DNA from: Simmondsia chinensis
Lineage: Eukaryota > Streptophyta > Magnoliopsida > Caryophyllales > Simmondsiaceae
Reading direction: 5' to 3'
Length of the DNA stretch: 64,000 bases
Assembly: GCA_018398585.1 (NCBI GenBank)
Contig: JAGTTD010000025.1
Span: 14,389,578 to 14,453,577 of the forward strand
Part shown: positions 45,701-56,145 of the stretch, one piece after another
Layout of the letters: each line of letters starts with the position of its first letter
Position numbering within the stretch: position 1 is the stretch's first letter
The notes under the pieces: model-generated
What the model was told of the DNA's origin: nothing
The model's database searches: none
Seen by the model: the letters and a program-made list of their open reading frames with translations, nothing else
Program-made: the position numbers and the translations under genes

Positions 45701-48700
45701 AAAATATATCCCCTTAGGATCTGTTTGGCTCATGAAATTGGAATTAGATTATAAAATTGCAATTTCAATTCCAACTTTGATAAAATTGGAATTAGGATGG
45801 AATTCCAATTCTTTGTTTATAGCAAAGAATTAGAAGCTATCTCGAGTTTTGAGTCAGGTGAGTTAGATCATTCCGGACTTCATGTTAATTAGGATCGGGT
45901 TTCGATTGGATTGGATAATTTCATATGCAAGCCATTTTGAGTTTCGGCACAACTCGCTCGGGTTTGGTTTTAAGTAAAAGTAACGGTTTTCTTCAAAATT
46001 TACCTTTGTCTAGTTTTGGAATAAATTTCATTGCACAACTGTGCATTAGGTTGAGTTAGCACATTTGGAGTTTGGCTCTGGTAAGAGGAAGTGAGGCTTC
46101 GGTGGGTTAGGAAGAATGTTGCAAAGAACAATGATTTCATTTTTCTATAGGGCATTGTTTGGAACTCGAAAAATGTTGTGAAAGGATAATAAATATGGAC
46201 AAAAGCAATTTCCTGTGTTTTGGGGTAATTAAGAAGCAAAAAAAATTTAAAGGGAAACTTAAAAAAATTACGATAGGCACGGAGAATCATTTTCCTCTTA
46301 TGACAGACATGAAGACTACAACAACAACAACTGACCCAATGCCTCGAGGGCTCTCGCACATGCAAGGTCTTTGGTGTGGTTCTTTTTTTTTTTTTTTTTT
46401 TTTTGGGGGGGGTGGGGGTACGTAGCCTTACCCAGTCAGGGTGCTACCCTACAGGGAGGCTATTTCCGATGACCCCAACCCGAGAAGCATAAAAGCATAA
46501 CAGATTGGAAGATTGAGAAAAAAATAAATAAACACATGGCCGAGATTCACTCTGGCCTCCAGCTCGTCCTTTCCTAGCCCGTTCATTGCAACCCATCTTT
46601 TTCTAGACTTTTCATTTGCGGTCCTAATTTTTGTTGAAATCTTACCTTCTTTTGTTTTTCGTTGACATCCAAATGAGGAAAAAAAAATCTTTTTATCCTC
46701 TCGTTTTTCTTTCTTTTTTCCTTGTAATTTTTTTGAACTTAGTTGTATAGGGGATTGCTTCTTTGTCATTTGAATGTTCCGCATTGCTTCTCTAATGTTC
46801 ATTTTACCGTTGAAGACTCGAGTCATTTGAATGTTCCCTTTGACCATTCATAAAATTGTCTTGCCTATGTCACGGGCTCAGTCCAGGTCGCTGTCGGGTC
46901 CACACTAGGTCGCGCCAGAGGCTTGTCAAGGTCCATCCAGAGGAATGTCCAGGCCCGGCCCAGCTCGCTTGTCCAGGATTGCTTCAGTTCGCTGCCAGGA
47001 ATGTCATGTCATTGTCTTGGGCCCGACCCAGGACGCGCACCAGCATAGTCAGGATATTCTCAAGGCCCGTTATCTTTTCTTGTTTTTGGCCCATACTTAG
47101 TTGGATTAAAGCCCAATAACAATAAATATAAATTGGGTATTAATTCAATTAATTAGTCACATGGGAATATAGAATAATCTAGAACACCCTAGAAACGGTT
47201 AAGCCAACACGCTCCACCCCTTCCCGCCTTTTGCTTTGACGGTTAATTCCTGCCAATTATTTTGAATTGTAGTTAGTTATTTCCCGCTCATTTTTGAATT
47301 GATGTAAGTAGTATAAATAAGGGAACTTATACTTGTATTGATCATCAAAACAAATATCAATGAAATACTTCTCTTTCTCATCTTAATTCTATCTCTACTT
47401 CTCATCTAATTTTAATTTTCCCCTTCTCTTTCTCATCTTAACTCTAAAACTTCTAAACCCTAAGTTCATTGATCAATCCGGTCTTGAACTTAAGTCACGG
47501 ATCTAGGCTCGTGACAGGGTGGTATCAGAGCCAGGTTACGATCCCCAAACTGGCCATTACTAGAAGCACTCGATCCGCTGCCACAATGTCTTCATCAAAG
47601 GAAACCGCTGATTCACAAGTTCAACAACGATTTGAATCTGTTGAACGGCGATTGGAGAGATTGGAGAGAATTTCTGAAAATCAAGATCAGATAAGCAACG
47701 AACTAAAGACTTCCATTGATTCTCAAGCTCAGATTACCGAGAAGCTTAGGATGACCATGGAGACTTTGAGCGCTACAATGCAGAGGTTCACAATTAGCCA
47801 AGAGAAACAACCTGAGGTAGCAATGCCTGCTGCTCCTACTCAAGTTACTGCTGGAGGCTCTGGCAATTATGTTCCAATTGGAGGAAGTGGCTTGATTCCT
47901 CCTCCACCTCCACCTCCAGAGGTCAGAAATGAACGTGTTCCTTCACGTGTGGGTGATGAGGCTGACAACAGTGGCAACAATGGAAGCAACCGTACCTGGA
48001 ACTCGCATCATACCGCCAAATTAGATCCTCCTCGATTTGATGGATCGAACCCTAGGGGTTGGATCAGGAGATTGCTCAAGTATTTCCGTTGGTACCACGT
48101 GCCAACTTAAGAATGGGTAGAGTTTGCCTCCAATCACTTGCCCGATCAGGGAGAGGCTTGGTACCAAGCCTTGGAGCTCAAAAATCCCGTGATCACATGG
48201 CAGTTCTTTGTTGATGAGCTTTGCAAGAGATTTGGAGATCGGTCCCTTCAGGACATAGTGGAGGAATTCAGCAAAATCGTCCAAAACAATACTGTGGAGG
48301 ACTATATCATGCGTTTTGAAGAACTCAAGAGTTGGATCCAGATTTATCACCCAGCCTTGACAGAAGATTACTTCGTTTCTAGCTTCATAAGCGGCCTTAA
48401 GCCTGTACTCAGAGCCTCAGTCAAAGCAGCACGACCACAGAACCTAAGTTTGGCATTTGAACAAGCCAAGCTTCAAGATTTGGCTGTCGCTGAGATCCGT
48501 GGCTTCAGAGGGACCGGATCGGGTGTCGCTAGGCCTGGATCCCATGTCAAGCCCCAGTCCAGTGCGCGCCCAGGGTCGCACGTGTCTTTCTCAGGCCCGG
48601 GGTCCGTGTCAATGTTCCAAGGGGCACGGTCTGGCCCAGCGTCCTCCTCAGGCTCCAGCGCCCCAAGGCGCGAACCCGGCCAGTGTTATAAGTGTCAGGA

Positions 48701-51700
48701 GCGCTATTTTCCTGGACACGTATGTGAGTCAAAGCAGCCCCAAAGTATGGAGGGACAAGAGGAAGTGGAAGAAGAGCAAGAGGAGGAAATACAAGAAGAA
48801 GAAGAGGCTCAGGAGGTGGAAACCGGTGTGATGGAGATCTCCCTCAACGCTTTCTCTGGACGCATTACTCATAACACAATGCGTTTGAGGGGTTCTATCA
48901 AGAAGAGGGTTATTACCGTCCTTATTGATAGTGGAAGCACCAATAGCTTCCTTGATGCTACTGTAGTCCGTGAACTCAGGCTGGAAACAGTGCCCACACT
49001 TTTTATGACCGTCATCGTTGCCAATGGGGACAGCCTCATGAGTTATAAAAAATGTACGGGTGTCAAATGGAGGGTCCAAGGCACTACCTTCACTGATGAC
49101 CTACGAGTACTTGAGCTACGTGGGAGTGACATGGTTTTTGGAGTTGATTGGTTACAACGCTGTGGCCCCGTAACCATTGACTTCACAAACCTCTACTTCT
49201 CTTGCTATAAGGAGGGAAAAGCAATCCAGTTACAAGGCATGGCTGAACAAGCCACCTTACATTCCATATCCGAGCGTGGCATCACAAGATTCTTGAAGAA
49301 ACAGGCCAGCTGTGTGCTAGGCCACCTTTTTATGGCTACGGGAACCGAATCACATGATGGTGAGTTGCATCCTGATTTGGCACGCCTGCTGAATCAGTAT
49401 GGGGATGTGTTTGACATTCCAAAGGGGTTGCCTCCACCTCGTACTCATGACCATGGCATTCCTACCTTGCCCGGGGCCAAACCTGTTAACATTAGACCCT
49501 AGCGGTACCCTCATCATCAAAAAGATGAGATAGAGAAGCAAGTGAAGGAGATGCTCACGACCTCAATCATACAGCCAAGCAGAAGCCCATTTGCCTCACC
49601 CGTCCTCCTAGTCAAAAAGAAGGACGGAACTTACCGCTTCTGTGTAGATTATCGCCAGCTCAATCAGATCACGGTTAAAGACAAGTTTCCCATTCCGGTC
49701 ATTGATGATCTCTTGGATGAACTCCAAGGGGCTGCGGTTTTCTCAAAAATAGACCTTCGAGCCGGGGTACCATCAGATTCGAGTCAGAAATGAAGACCGT
49801 CACAAGACAGCCTTCCGTACACACTAAGGGCACTACGAGTTCCGTGTCATGCCCTTTGGTCTGACCAACGCTCCAGCAACGTTCCAGGCCCTAATGAATG
49901 AGGTGTTTGCCCCATTCTTGAGGAAGTTCGTCTTGGTCTTCTTTGATGACATATTGATTTACAGCCCGGGTATGGGCGCACACTTGCAACACTTAGCATT
50001 GGTCTTGGACACGCTCCGTGCCCATAAGCTGTACGCCAAACGCAGCAAATGCACGTTCGGACAAGACCATGTTGAGTATTTGGGGCATATTATCTCACAA
50101 GGAGTGGCCACCGACGCAGCCAAGATTGAAGCTATGAGAGATTGGCCCGTGCCTACGAGTATCAAAAGCCTCCGTGGGTTCCTTGGTCTCACTAGATATT
50201 ACCGGAAGTTCATCAAAGGGTATGGAACGTTGAGCAAGCCCCTAACAAGCCTCCTTAAGAAAGGGGCCTTCCTTTGGAACGATGCCGCTCAAGATGTCTT
50301 TGAGTCCCTAAAGGCTTCCATGATGTCCGCACCCGTACTGGCCCTGCCAGACTTTAACGAACCCTTTGTCTTGGAAACGGACGCTTGTGATGTGGGAATT
50401 GGAGCCATATTGACCCAAAAGGGTAGGCCCTTGGCCTATCTCAGCCAGGCCCTCAGTCCACGACACTTGGGCCTATTCGTGTACGAGAAGGAGCTCATGG
50501 CCGTGATCATGGCTGTCCAAAAATGAAGGCATTACCTCCTAGACAGCCATTTCATCATCAAAACAGACCACTCCTGCTTGCGCCACCTCTTGGACCAGCG
50601 CATCAGCACAAGGCTTCAACAAAAGGGAGTCTCCAAGCTGATGGGCCTCAGTTATGGCATTCAGTACCGCAAAGGGGCCGAGAATCGTGCCGCAGACGCA
50701 CTGTCCAGACGCAGTGAAGGGCCGGACCAAGGCACGATGTCACAACTAACTCTTGTCACCCTAACTTGGGTGAAGGAGGTTAGCGACAGCTACATTGATG
50801 ACGCCCAAGCCTTCCAGCTCTTAGCCCAGCTGATCCTTGATCCTACGGGCCAACCCCCATTTTCTCTTGAGCAAGGGATCATCCGCTATAAAGGACGCAT
50901 CTATGTGGGGGAAATCGTGAGGGACAAAGTCTTGCATGCCCTTCATGACTCACCAGTGGGTGGGCATTCAGGGGAAACCGACACGCTAATGAGAGTCAAG
51001 AGCATGTTCTACTGGCCCAAGCTCCGAGACAGTGTCAAAGAATGGGTGCGCAGCTGTGACGTTTGTCAACGAACTAAGGGCGAGCATGTGCCCTACCCAA
51101 GCCTTCTTCAACCTCTGCCAATTCCAAACCAGGCTTGGTCTAGCATCAGCCTGGATTTTATTGAGGGCCTCCCTAGGTCCCAAGGGAAGGACGTGATCTT
51201 GGTTGTGGTGGATCGCTTCACCAAATACGCCCATTTTTTTACGTTGCCGCATCCTTATACAGCAGCACGTGTGGCCCAGCTCTTCTTGGACCACATTTAC
51301 CGTCTACATGGCTTACCAAAGGACATAGTTTCAGACAGGGACTCTTCCTTCTTGAGTCTATTCTGGAAGGAACTAATGCGTCTTGCTGGAGGGAATTTGC
51401 TTATGAGCAGCTCGTACTACCCACAAACTGATGGGCAAACTGAGAGAGTCAACCAGTGTCTAGAGAATTACCTCTGTGCTATGGTCCTCCTCAAGCCCAA
51501 GCTATGGGCCCAATGGATGCCTCTTGCGGAATTTTGGTACAATACCAATTATCACTCATCCTTAAAGACTTCACCGTTCAAGGCCTTATATGGGTATGAA
51601 CCACGCCTCTTGGCTTGGGATGTGCCCTGCCACTCAACTTCTCCTGATGTAGAGGACTTCGTCACAGAACGAGGCATCATGATCAACGTCCTCAAAGAAA

Positions 51701-54132
51701 ATTTGAAGGCAGCACAACACCGTTACAAACAAATGGCAGATTTGAAAAGGACGGAACGCACGTTTGAGGTAGGTGACTTGGTCTACCTCAAGCTTCAGCC
51801 ATACCGTCAAACTTCTTTGGCCCTAAGGAGGAATCTAAAGCTGGCAGCTCGCTACTATGGGCCATACCCAGTCATAGCCAAGATCGGATCAGTTGCTTAT
51901 AAGTTGGGCCTTCCAGAAGGGGCCCAAATTCATCTGGTCTTTCATGTGTCCAGACTCAAGAAGAAGATTGGGCAACGGGCTCAAATTAGTAATGAACTCC
52001 CACGATGTGACTCAAACGGGGACCCGGAAGTCCTGCCTCAAGAGGTGCTCCAACATCGAACTGTGACAAGGGACAAGAAGAAGATCGCACAAGTGCTGAT
52101 CAAGTGGAAGAACGTAGCAGAAGAGACTTGGGATGACTGGGCTTTCATACGCAAGCAGTTTCCCCACTTCAATCCTTGAGGACAAGGATCGTTTTATGGG
52201 GGCGGCACTGTCACGGGCTCAGTCCAGGTCGCTGTCGGGTCCGCACTAGGTCGCGCCAGAGGCTTGTCAAGGTCCGTCCAGAGGAATGTCCAGGCCCGGC
52301 CTAGCTCGCTTGTCCAGGACTGCTCCAGTTCGCTGCCAGGGATGTCATGACATTGTCTTGGGCCCGACCTAGGACGCGTACCAGCATAGTCAGGATATTC
52401 TCAAGGCCCGTTATCTTTTCTTGTTTTTGGCCCATACTTAGTTGGATTAAAGCCCAATAACAATAAATATAAATTGGGTATTAATTCAATTAATTAGTCA
52501 CATGGGAATATAGAATAATCTAGAACACCCTAGAAACGGTTAAGCCAACATGCTCCACCCCTTCCCGCCTTTTGCTTGGACGGTTAATTCCCGCCAATTA
52601 TTTTGAATTGTAGTTAGTTATTTCCCGCTCATTTTTGAATTGATGTAAGTAGTATAAATAAGGGAATTTATACTTGTATTGATCATCAAAACAAATATCA
52701 ATGAAATACTTCTCTTTCTCGTCTTAATTCTATCTCTACTTCTCATCTAATTTTCACCTTCTCTTTCTCATCTTAACTCTAAAACTTCTAAACCCTAAGT
52801 TCATTGATCAATCCGGTCTTGAACTTAAGTCACGGACCTAGGCTCGTGACAGCCTACCTAAGTCTTGCTTTTTCATTCCCTTATTGGCCTACGCCTACCC
52901 TCTACATTAGTTGCATGAAACTCCTAAAATGCTAACATTTTACGCTTAGAAATGCGATTCAGCGTTTCGAAGTCAAGGTCAGGTCTCTAGCGTGTAACAA
53001 ACTTGGCGAAAATACGATTCAAACGATCATGGAATTATTTTGATAAGAAAATACTTATTAGATGATTTTTTGACTAATTATTGTATGCCATTTGTTATGC
53101 TGCTGTTGTGGCTTGTCGTAGACACCACAACTACAATTGCAATTGTTCTGATTAGCCTAGCTATTTTTGACCCGACTTGACCTAACCTGAAAACGAACCT
53201 GGGTTTAGTGACCCAAACTCATACAACCGAAACTGAATATGTTATGAACCCGAAGTAACTAGACCCAATCATCCAGATTGCCAGATATAGTATTATTTAT
53301 TCTTTTTAAACATATGGTAAGAAGTCCTGATTGGTTGCACAAGTAGGCAACCCTCCCCACCTTGGTGAAGGTTGATCTTAGGTTTTGGGTATGACTTTAC
53401 TAGATGAGTTAATTGGCACTTTTTGTTGGGGTATACTAATTGCTTTTCAGTACTACTTAGTAAAATACAGTACAGAAATTAAATAAGATCTAATATGTAT
53501 ACTTACTATTCAGCTATATACATGAAAATTTTGGTCAAAAGTTCGTTGACTTACGAATTAAATGACGATAATGGTAACAAACATAACACTTGGTAAATGA
53601 TAGAGGTGCAATCAATCATTTGAGAGCCAAAGTGACAAATTTGGCAAAATATAGCATACGGTTTTAATGTAGGTGTACCGATTATTTTTAGTTGTCATTT
53701 ATTTTCTAATTGGAAAAAATACAAATGCATGTTATACTCCATGTATAAGGCGGACGACATCAAGAAAACATTTATTTTGCTGATGTAAACGCCCTTTTAA
53801 ATGGGAAAGTACATATACTTGTCCAAAAACCTTATTGTACGCGAATTTTACTAATACTGCCTCCCTTTCTGAATGGTGCGCATTTTCAATGAACTGACAG
53901 AGGAACTATCGGGTGTTGCAGGCGGTCAAGGTCACAGTCATGTCCATTCTGCCGGGACAATCTGAAGAGGGTGAACTCCGGTGACCTCTGGGTGTTCACT
54001 GACAGCAGAGACGTGGTCGACACTGCCACGTTGACACATGAGAACCTAAGGAGGCTTTTTTTGTACATAGAGAAGTTGCCCCTGGTTGTCCCTGATTCCC
54101 TCTTTGACGCCTACGATTCCCACCTCAAATAA
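39654..54132 (+). CDS. AIRP2: RING-type E3 ubiquitin ligase, AIRP2 family (five exons)
   Basis: Predicted coding sequence: join of 39654-39736, 44059-44209, 45159-45225, 45410-45644 and 53922-54132, 747 nt, 248 residues. All introns have GT..AG ends and the phases match. The start [20 protein letters not shown], the block [20 protein letters not shown] and [14 protein letters not shown] are diagnostic of the Arabidopsis AIRP2 (At5g01520) group. A C3HC4 RING finger spans residues 152-189 (CGIC, C167, H169, C172, C175, CPFC), which recruits an E2 enzyme. Arabidopsis AIRP2 is a cytosolic E3 acting positively in abscisic acid and drought responses. All zinc ligands are intact, so the gene looks functional. 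Close paralogues exist in Arabidopsis, so exact orthology is unproven. Confidence 0.93.
39711..40895 (+). repeat. Triplicated exon-1 end / intron-1 start segment
   Basis: Three tandem, imperfect copies begin near 39711, 39977 and 40750 and share AATACTCTGTAA, TATTGCTTATTAATGTTT-like sequence, TTTTTGCTGGGTTT, GGTTTCTTC.ATGTGTTTTCT. The second copy is interrupted by the LTR-like insertion 40049-40636. Copies 2 and 3 keep the GT of the splice donor. Confidence 0.85.
40049..40636. mobile_element. Solo LTR-like insertion in intron 1
   Basis: 588 bp starting TG and ending CCTAACA, flanked by ATGTT on both sides (40044-40048 and 40637-40641), and absent from the other two copies of the surrounding triplicate. 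It contains TTTACGTGGAAACCCCTC and paired CCGATCGATCGG / CCCGATCAATCGG motifs. The first 44 bp include TGATATCAATTTGTTAGGG, which resembles a PBS/LTR junction, so the true LTR might start at 40093. Confidence 0.7.
41275..42560. repeat. Inverted-repeat (MULE/MITE-like) arms flanking an LTR-like repeat in intron 1
   Basis: The left arm (about 41275-41435) with TTGTTCAAAATAG, TGTTTTAA and TTTTATTTTATGATAA is the diverged reverse complement of the right arm (about 42395-42560) with TTATTTACGTCG, TTTGCTCAAAACAA and TTTTATTTTATGACAA read on the minus strand. Between them lies 41484-42300. No target duplication was confirmed. Confidence 0.5.
41484..42300 (+). repeat. Dispersed LTR-like repeat, copy B
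   Basis: Shares CAATCTCGCATAGGAAGGCT, CCTTGGTAAAGTTT, CTATAAATGCAACCCC (TATA-like) and GGGGCATAAACGACTTAGGG with copy A at 17020-18260. Starts TGTTGGACTTTGGGGG. Confidence 0.5.
42636..43197. mobile_element. Inverted-repeat MITE in intron 1
   Basis: The left terminus AAAGGAAAATTATCACTTAG and the right terminus (minus strand AAAGGGAAATCATCACATAA) form imperfect terminal inverted repeats of roughly 120 bp, both followed by TTTGTCACCTA/TTTATCACCTA. The 560-bp interior has no coding frame. Confidence 0.65.
43198..43250. repeat. TACG/TA microsatellite
   Basis: (ACGT)n with a following (TA)n run in intron 1. Confidence 0.9.
43440..43900. repeat. Degenerate short repeats in intron 1
   Basis: Many variants of GCCTAAATGAGTCAAGCT and GAGCTC motifs. 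Minus-strand frames here are artefacts of this repetition. Confidence 0.5.
44059..44209 (+). CDS. AIRP2: AIRP2-like exon 2
   Basis: 151 nt, residues 28-78, acceptor GTGTTTAG, donor AAG|GTCCGT (weaker than consensus). Encodes the conserved [12 protein letters not shown] to RILIYK block. Confidence 0.93.
44729..44854 (+). mobile_element. Truncated SINE in intron 2
   Basis: Degraded 3' domain: GCACTTCGGACGCAGCC, GGCTGCATATATTACC, GACGGGAGCCCTTGTGGCAC and a TTGTTGTTATG tail. Target duplication TTTCAGTTGATA / TTTCTGTTGATA at 44717-44728 and 44855-44866. No head. Confidence 0.75.
45159..45225 (+). CDS. AIRP2: AIRP2-like exon 3
   Basis: 67 nt, residues 79-100 plus one base. Acceptor TTTATTGCAG, donor TTTATG|GTAAAT. 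Encodes [20 protein letters not shown] and FY. Confidence 0.92.
45410..45644 (+). CDS. AIRP2: AIRP2-like exon 4 (first part of the RING)
   Basis: 235 nt, residues 101-178 plus two bases of Trp179. Acceptor GTTGTGCAG, donor GAGTG|GTAATC. Carries six of the eight RING zinc ligands; the last two are in exon 5. Confidence 0.93.
46318..46502 (-). mobile_element. SINE in intron 4, with poly-T/G expansion
   Basis: Minus strand: GCTTCTCGGGTTGGGGTC head end, TCGGAAATAGCCTCC, GGTAAGGCTACGTACCCCC, then a run of G/T complements (22 T at 46383-46404 and 8 G on the + strand), CTTGCATGTGCGAGAGCCC and a (GTT)n tail. Target duplication is unclear (AGACATGAAGAC versus AGATTGGAAGAT). Confidence 0.75.
46868..47516 (+). 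repeat. 5' LTR of the intronic gypsy
   Basis: TG..CA ends; TATA-like AGTATAAATAAGGG at about 47310. Only about a dozen substitutions and one small indel separate it by eye from the 3' LTR. Confidence 0.95.
47520..47532 (+). promoter_or_regulatory. Primer-binding site of the gypsy element
   Basis: TGGTATCAGAGCC, complementary to tRNA-iMet, 3 bp after the LTR. Confidence 0.92.
47586..49502 (+). pseudogene. Gypsy Gag and aspartic protease
   Basis: The chosen ATG gives [20 protein letters not shown], a coiled-coil N-terminus typical of this gag family, placed just after the PBS. The capsid (retrotrans_gag) region spans [18 protein letters not shown] to [20 protein letters not shown], followed by an unusual zinc knuckle [14 protein letters not shown], an acidic Glu-rich tract and the protease active site [13 protein letters not shown]. 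The frame is broken by TAA at 48108-48110 (probable CAA) and by TAG at 49500-49502 in the NIRPYRYPHHQK motif (Tyr expected). The same frame is otherwise open throughout. Confidence 0.92.
49503..52179 (+). pseudogene. Gypsy RT, RNase H, integrase and chromodomain
   Basis: RT motifs are [30 protein letters not shown] and [10 protein letters not shown] (catalytic Asp pair). RNase H starts [17 protein letters not shown]. The integrase has its HHCC finger ([22 protein letters not shown]), then [17 protein letters not shown] and [11 protein letters not shown] for D, D and E. The C-terminus [17 protein letters not shown] is chromodomain-like, which in relatives steers insertion to certain chromatin. 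Lesions are one extra G in the run 49764-49767 (frameshift before YHQIR), TAA at 49825-49827 (CAA expected) and TGA at 50524-50526 (TGG expected). From 50527 to 52179 the frame is intact. Confidence 0.94.
52209..52851 (+). repeat. 3' LTR of the intronic gypsy
   Basis: Follows the PPT-like TTTTATGGGGGCGGCAC. Same ends as the 5' LTR. Confidence 0.95.
52857..53921 (+). other. Remainder of AIRP2-like intron 4
   Basis: Non-coding. A GACCCGACTTGACC-rich patch lies at 53165-53270, otherwise nothing is recognised. Ends in the acceptor GGGTGTTGCAG. Confidence 0.6.
53922..54132 (+). CDS. AIRP2: AIRP2-like exon 5
   Basis: 211 nt, last base of Trp179 to residue 248 and stop TAA. Contains the last RING ligands CPFC and the family C-terminus [45 protein letters not shown]. 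Confidence 0.94.
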
Positions 54133-54700
54133 ACCCTCTCATTTACGGACTGTTTTGAGACTCGAACCCGTTACCTCTGTAACTTTATTGATTGTAGCAA
54201 ACTCCACCCTTCCTTTTGGGCAAGGATCAAGTGCATTTATAATAAATGCACCATGCATTTTGTCATATCAAGTATGAACCTGATCATCGCCTGCCCCTCT
54301 AAAGGGATGAAAATGTTTCTGCCTGAATTATTTATGTAGAGGCAGGCAGGAGATGAAGGGGTTAATTTTATAGGATTTGTATTTAAGAAATGTGTATAAT
54401 TATAGTCGAGTTACGTGTAAACTGATATAGACAGACTTGTTACAAGATGTGTACATATGCTTGTACAGCTTTGCCGTGGATTTGTTGCATTATGATGTTA
54501 TATATGTCCATCTGCATTTTGTGGATTTGTGACGTTTTGGAAAAGCTGGCAATTGATACTACTGAGACTAAAGTATTACTGATGTTGTGGTTGATAATGA
54601 TTATTATGTTCTGTATGAAATTTGTCATCAGTGAATCCACCGTGTGGTGTAGCTTTAACTTACCCTGTTCATGTATATAAACTTCTACGGGAGTGGTGTG
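54133..54700 (+). other. Probable 3' UTR / downstream region of the AIRP2-like gene
   Basis: AT-rich, with AATAAA at 54241-54246 as a possible poly(A) signal. No coding frame with recognisable content. Confidence 0.4.
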
Positions 54701-54714
54701 CCAACTCTTGAGTA

Positions 54715-54860
54715 AACTTGGTATTCGTGTCGGGTAGGATTGGGTCACTTTTGAGTTTGGGTTATTTTCGGCACGGGTCACTTTGGATCCGGGTCATTGG
54801 ATGCATTATTCCAACTGAGTCGTCGGGTTCGGGTCAACTGTGGGTGATATGGGTCAAATG
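54715..54860. repeat. GGGTC-rich repeat
   Basis: Several GGGTC(A/G) motifs, like the sequence at 1-128. Confidence 0.4.
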
Positions 54861-55053
54861 ACAATTTGTTATTGTATGGTAATAATAAAAGCATTTTGAA
54901 TTTTGTTATGTTGACATTGTCGGACATTGCCCCAATAGTAACAAAGTGTCCCAATTGTAACACTGTTGTAAATATTTAGTAAAGGTCAAAAAGTTCCACA
55001 CAAAATGAGAGGTGCATTTCGCCAACGTCGCAGGTTCATAGAAAATAGGAGGA

Positions 55054-55056
<3 letters not shown>

Positions 55057-55084
<28 letters not shown>
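55057..55084. repeat. Homopolymer of 28 G
   Basis: A single uninterrupted G run following GGAGGA repeats. Confidence 0.9.
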
Positions 55085-55479
55085 TTGAGATCGTACAAAT
55101 AAAGGCCTTTCTAAGATAACTCTAAAAAATAGTAACACCAACTCTAAAAAATAGTAACATCATTGCTCTTTTTAAGGTTATGAAGTGAATCAATCTAAGA
55201 TTAAAAAAAAATTGATGTGTATTTGAGCAAGTCATAAGGTTATGATTTTGTCAGGTAGTGTTAGTGAGAGTCCCTTGCACATGAGACTCGTGACTGGTCG
55301 TTGGTACTCGTTTACATGGCCAGTGGCAGCTTGTGTTTGAAAGGTTAAAGACTTGAGTAGGTTTTACGGTGTTGGAAGCACTCGATAAAGAGAGGGAAAG
55401 AGAAGAGAAATAAAGGGAAAGGGAAGAGAGCGAAGGAGGGAATAGAAGGAAAAGTTCGAAAAAGTAAAGGTAAATTATA

Positions 55480-56060
55480 TGTTAGTATGTTAATGTTTGG
55501 TAAAATAATTTTTTATTCACGAATTTTTTAGTCCACAGGTTTTGGTGAAATAATATTTTAGTCCAATTACCGTTAAATCTTTCACAGAATTTGCAAAATG
55601 ACCAAAATATCCTTACTAAAAATATTTTTATACTAAATAAAAAAAGAAAAATAAAAAAAATATCTCCTCCTTCTTCATTTTTCTCCTCCTCTCCTTCGCC
55701 GCCGCTGCCTCTTCTGTTGCCGTTATCGCTGGAGGAGGGTGGCAAAGGAGGGGTCGGTGATAGGAGATAGACGGTTGGTGACTTAGACGAAAGTGGGGTG
55801 GAGAGAAGCGTAGGAGATGGCTAAATAGAGGTGGGGTTAGGGGAAAAGAAGAAGAGTTGGAAATTGCGGATAAGGCTAAAGTGGGTGGTGTTGGAGCGGA
55901 GGAGCACCGCCAACTTTGGTGCCGACGACAAGGGTGGCAGCAGTGGTGGCGGAGAGAGGAAAAGAGAGAAAAGAGGAGAAGGAGAGAGAAGAGGAAAAGA
56001 GAGAAAAGTGGAGGCTTAAGAAATGTATGCATTCCTGGCATATTTAGTGTAGTAAATACT
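55480..56060. other. Intergenic sequence with a strongly purine/pyrimidine-skewed block
   Basis: 55660-56020 is skewed (CTCCT then GGAGAGAA type). Overlapping frames on both strands are low-complexity and not convincing genes. Confidence 0.3.
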
Positions 56061-56106
56061 TGTAAGTATATGATCTCTTTGCTTATATGTTGTATTTTCC
56101 TAGTTT

Positions 56107-56145
56107 TTTTTTTTTTTTTTGGGAACAAGAAGACGTCCGAAGGCA
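56107..56145 (-). mobile_element. Tiny 5'-truncated poly(A) retroposon
   Basis: 39 bp: a T run then GGGAACAAGAAGACGTCCG. Perfect 16-bp direct repeat TGTATTTTCCTAGTTT on both sides (56091-56106 and 56146-56161). Confidence 0.7.

Larger units (their letters stand above)
46868..52851 (+). mobile_element. Complete Ty3/gypsy chromovirus-type element in intron 4
   Basis: LTRs 46868-47516 (649 bp) and 52209-52851 (643 bp) are nearly identical, start TGTCACGGGCTCAGTCC and end GGCTCGTGACA. The 5-bp duplication GCCTA is perfect (46863-46867 and 52852-52856). PBS, gag, protease, RT, RNase H, integrase and a chromodomain-like C-terminus follow in gypsy order. Four nonsense codons and one frameshift have accumulated. 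It shares the gene's orientation. Confidence 0.97.

Noticed and set aside
54140..54180. tRNA B-box-like GGGTTCGAGTC on the minus strand in the AIRP2 3' region
   Set aside because: No matching A box, cloverleaf, target duplication or SINE tail was found next to it.
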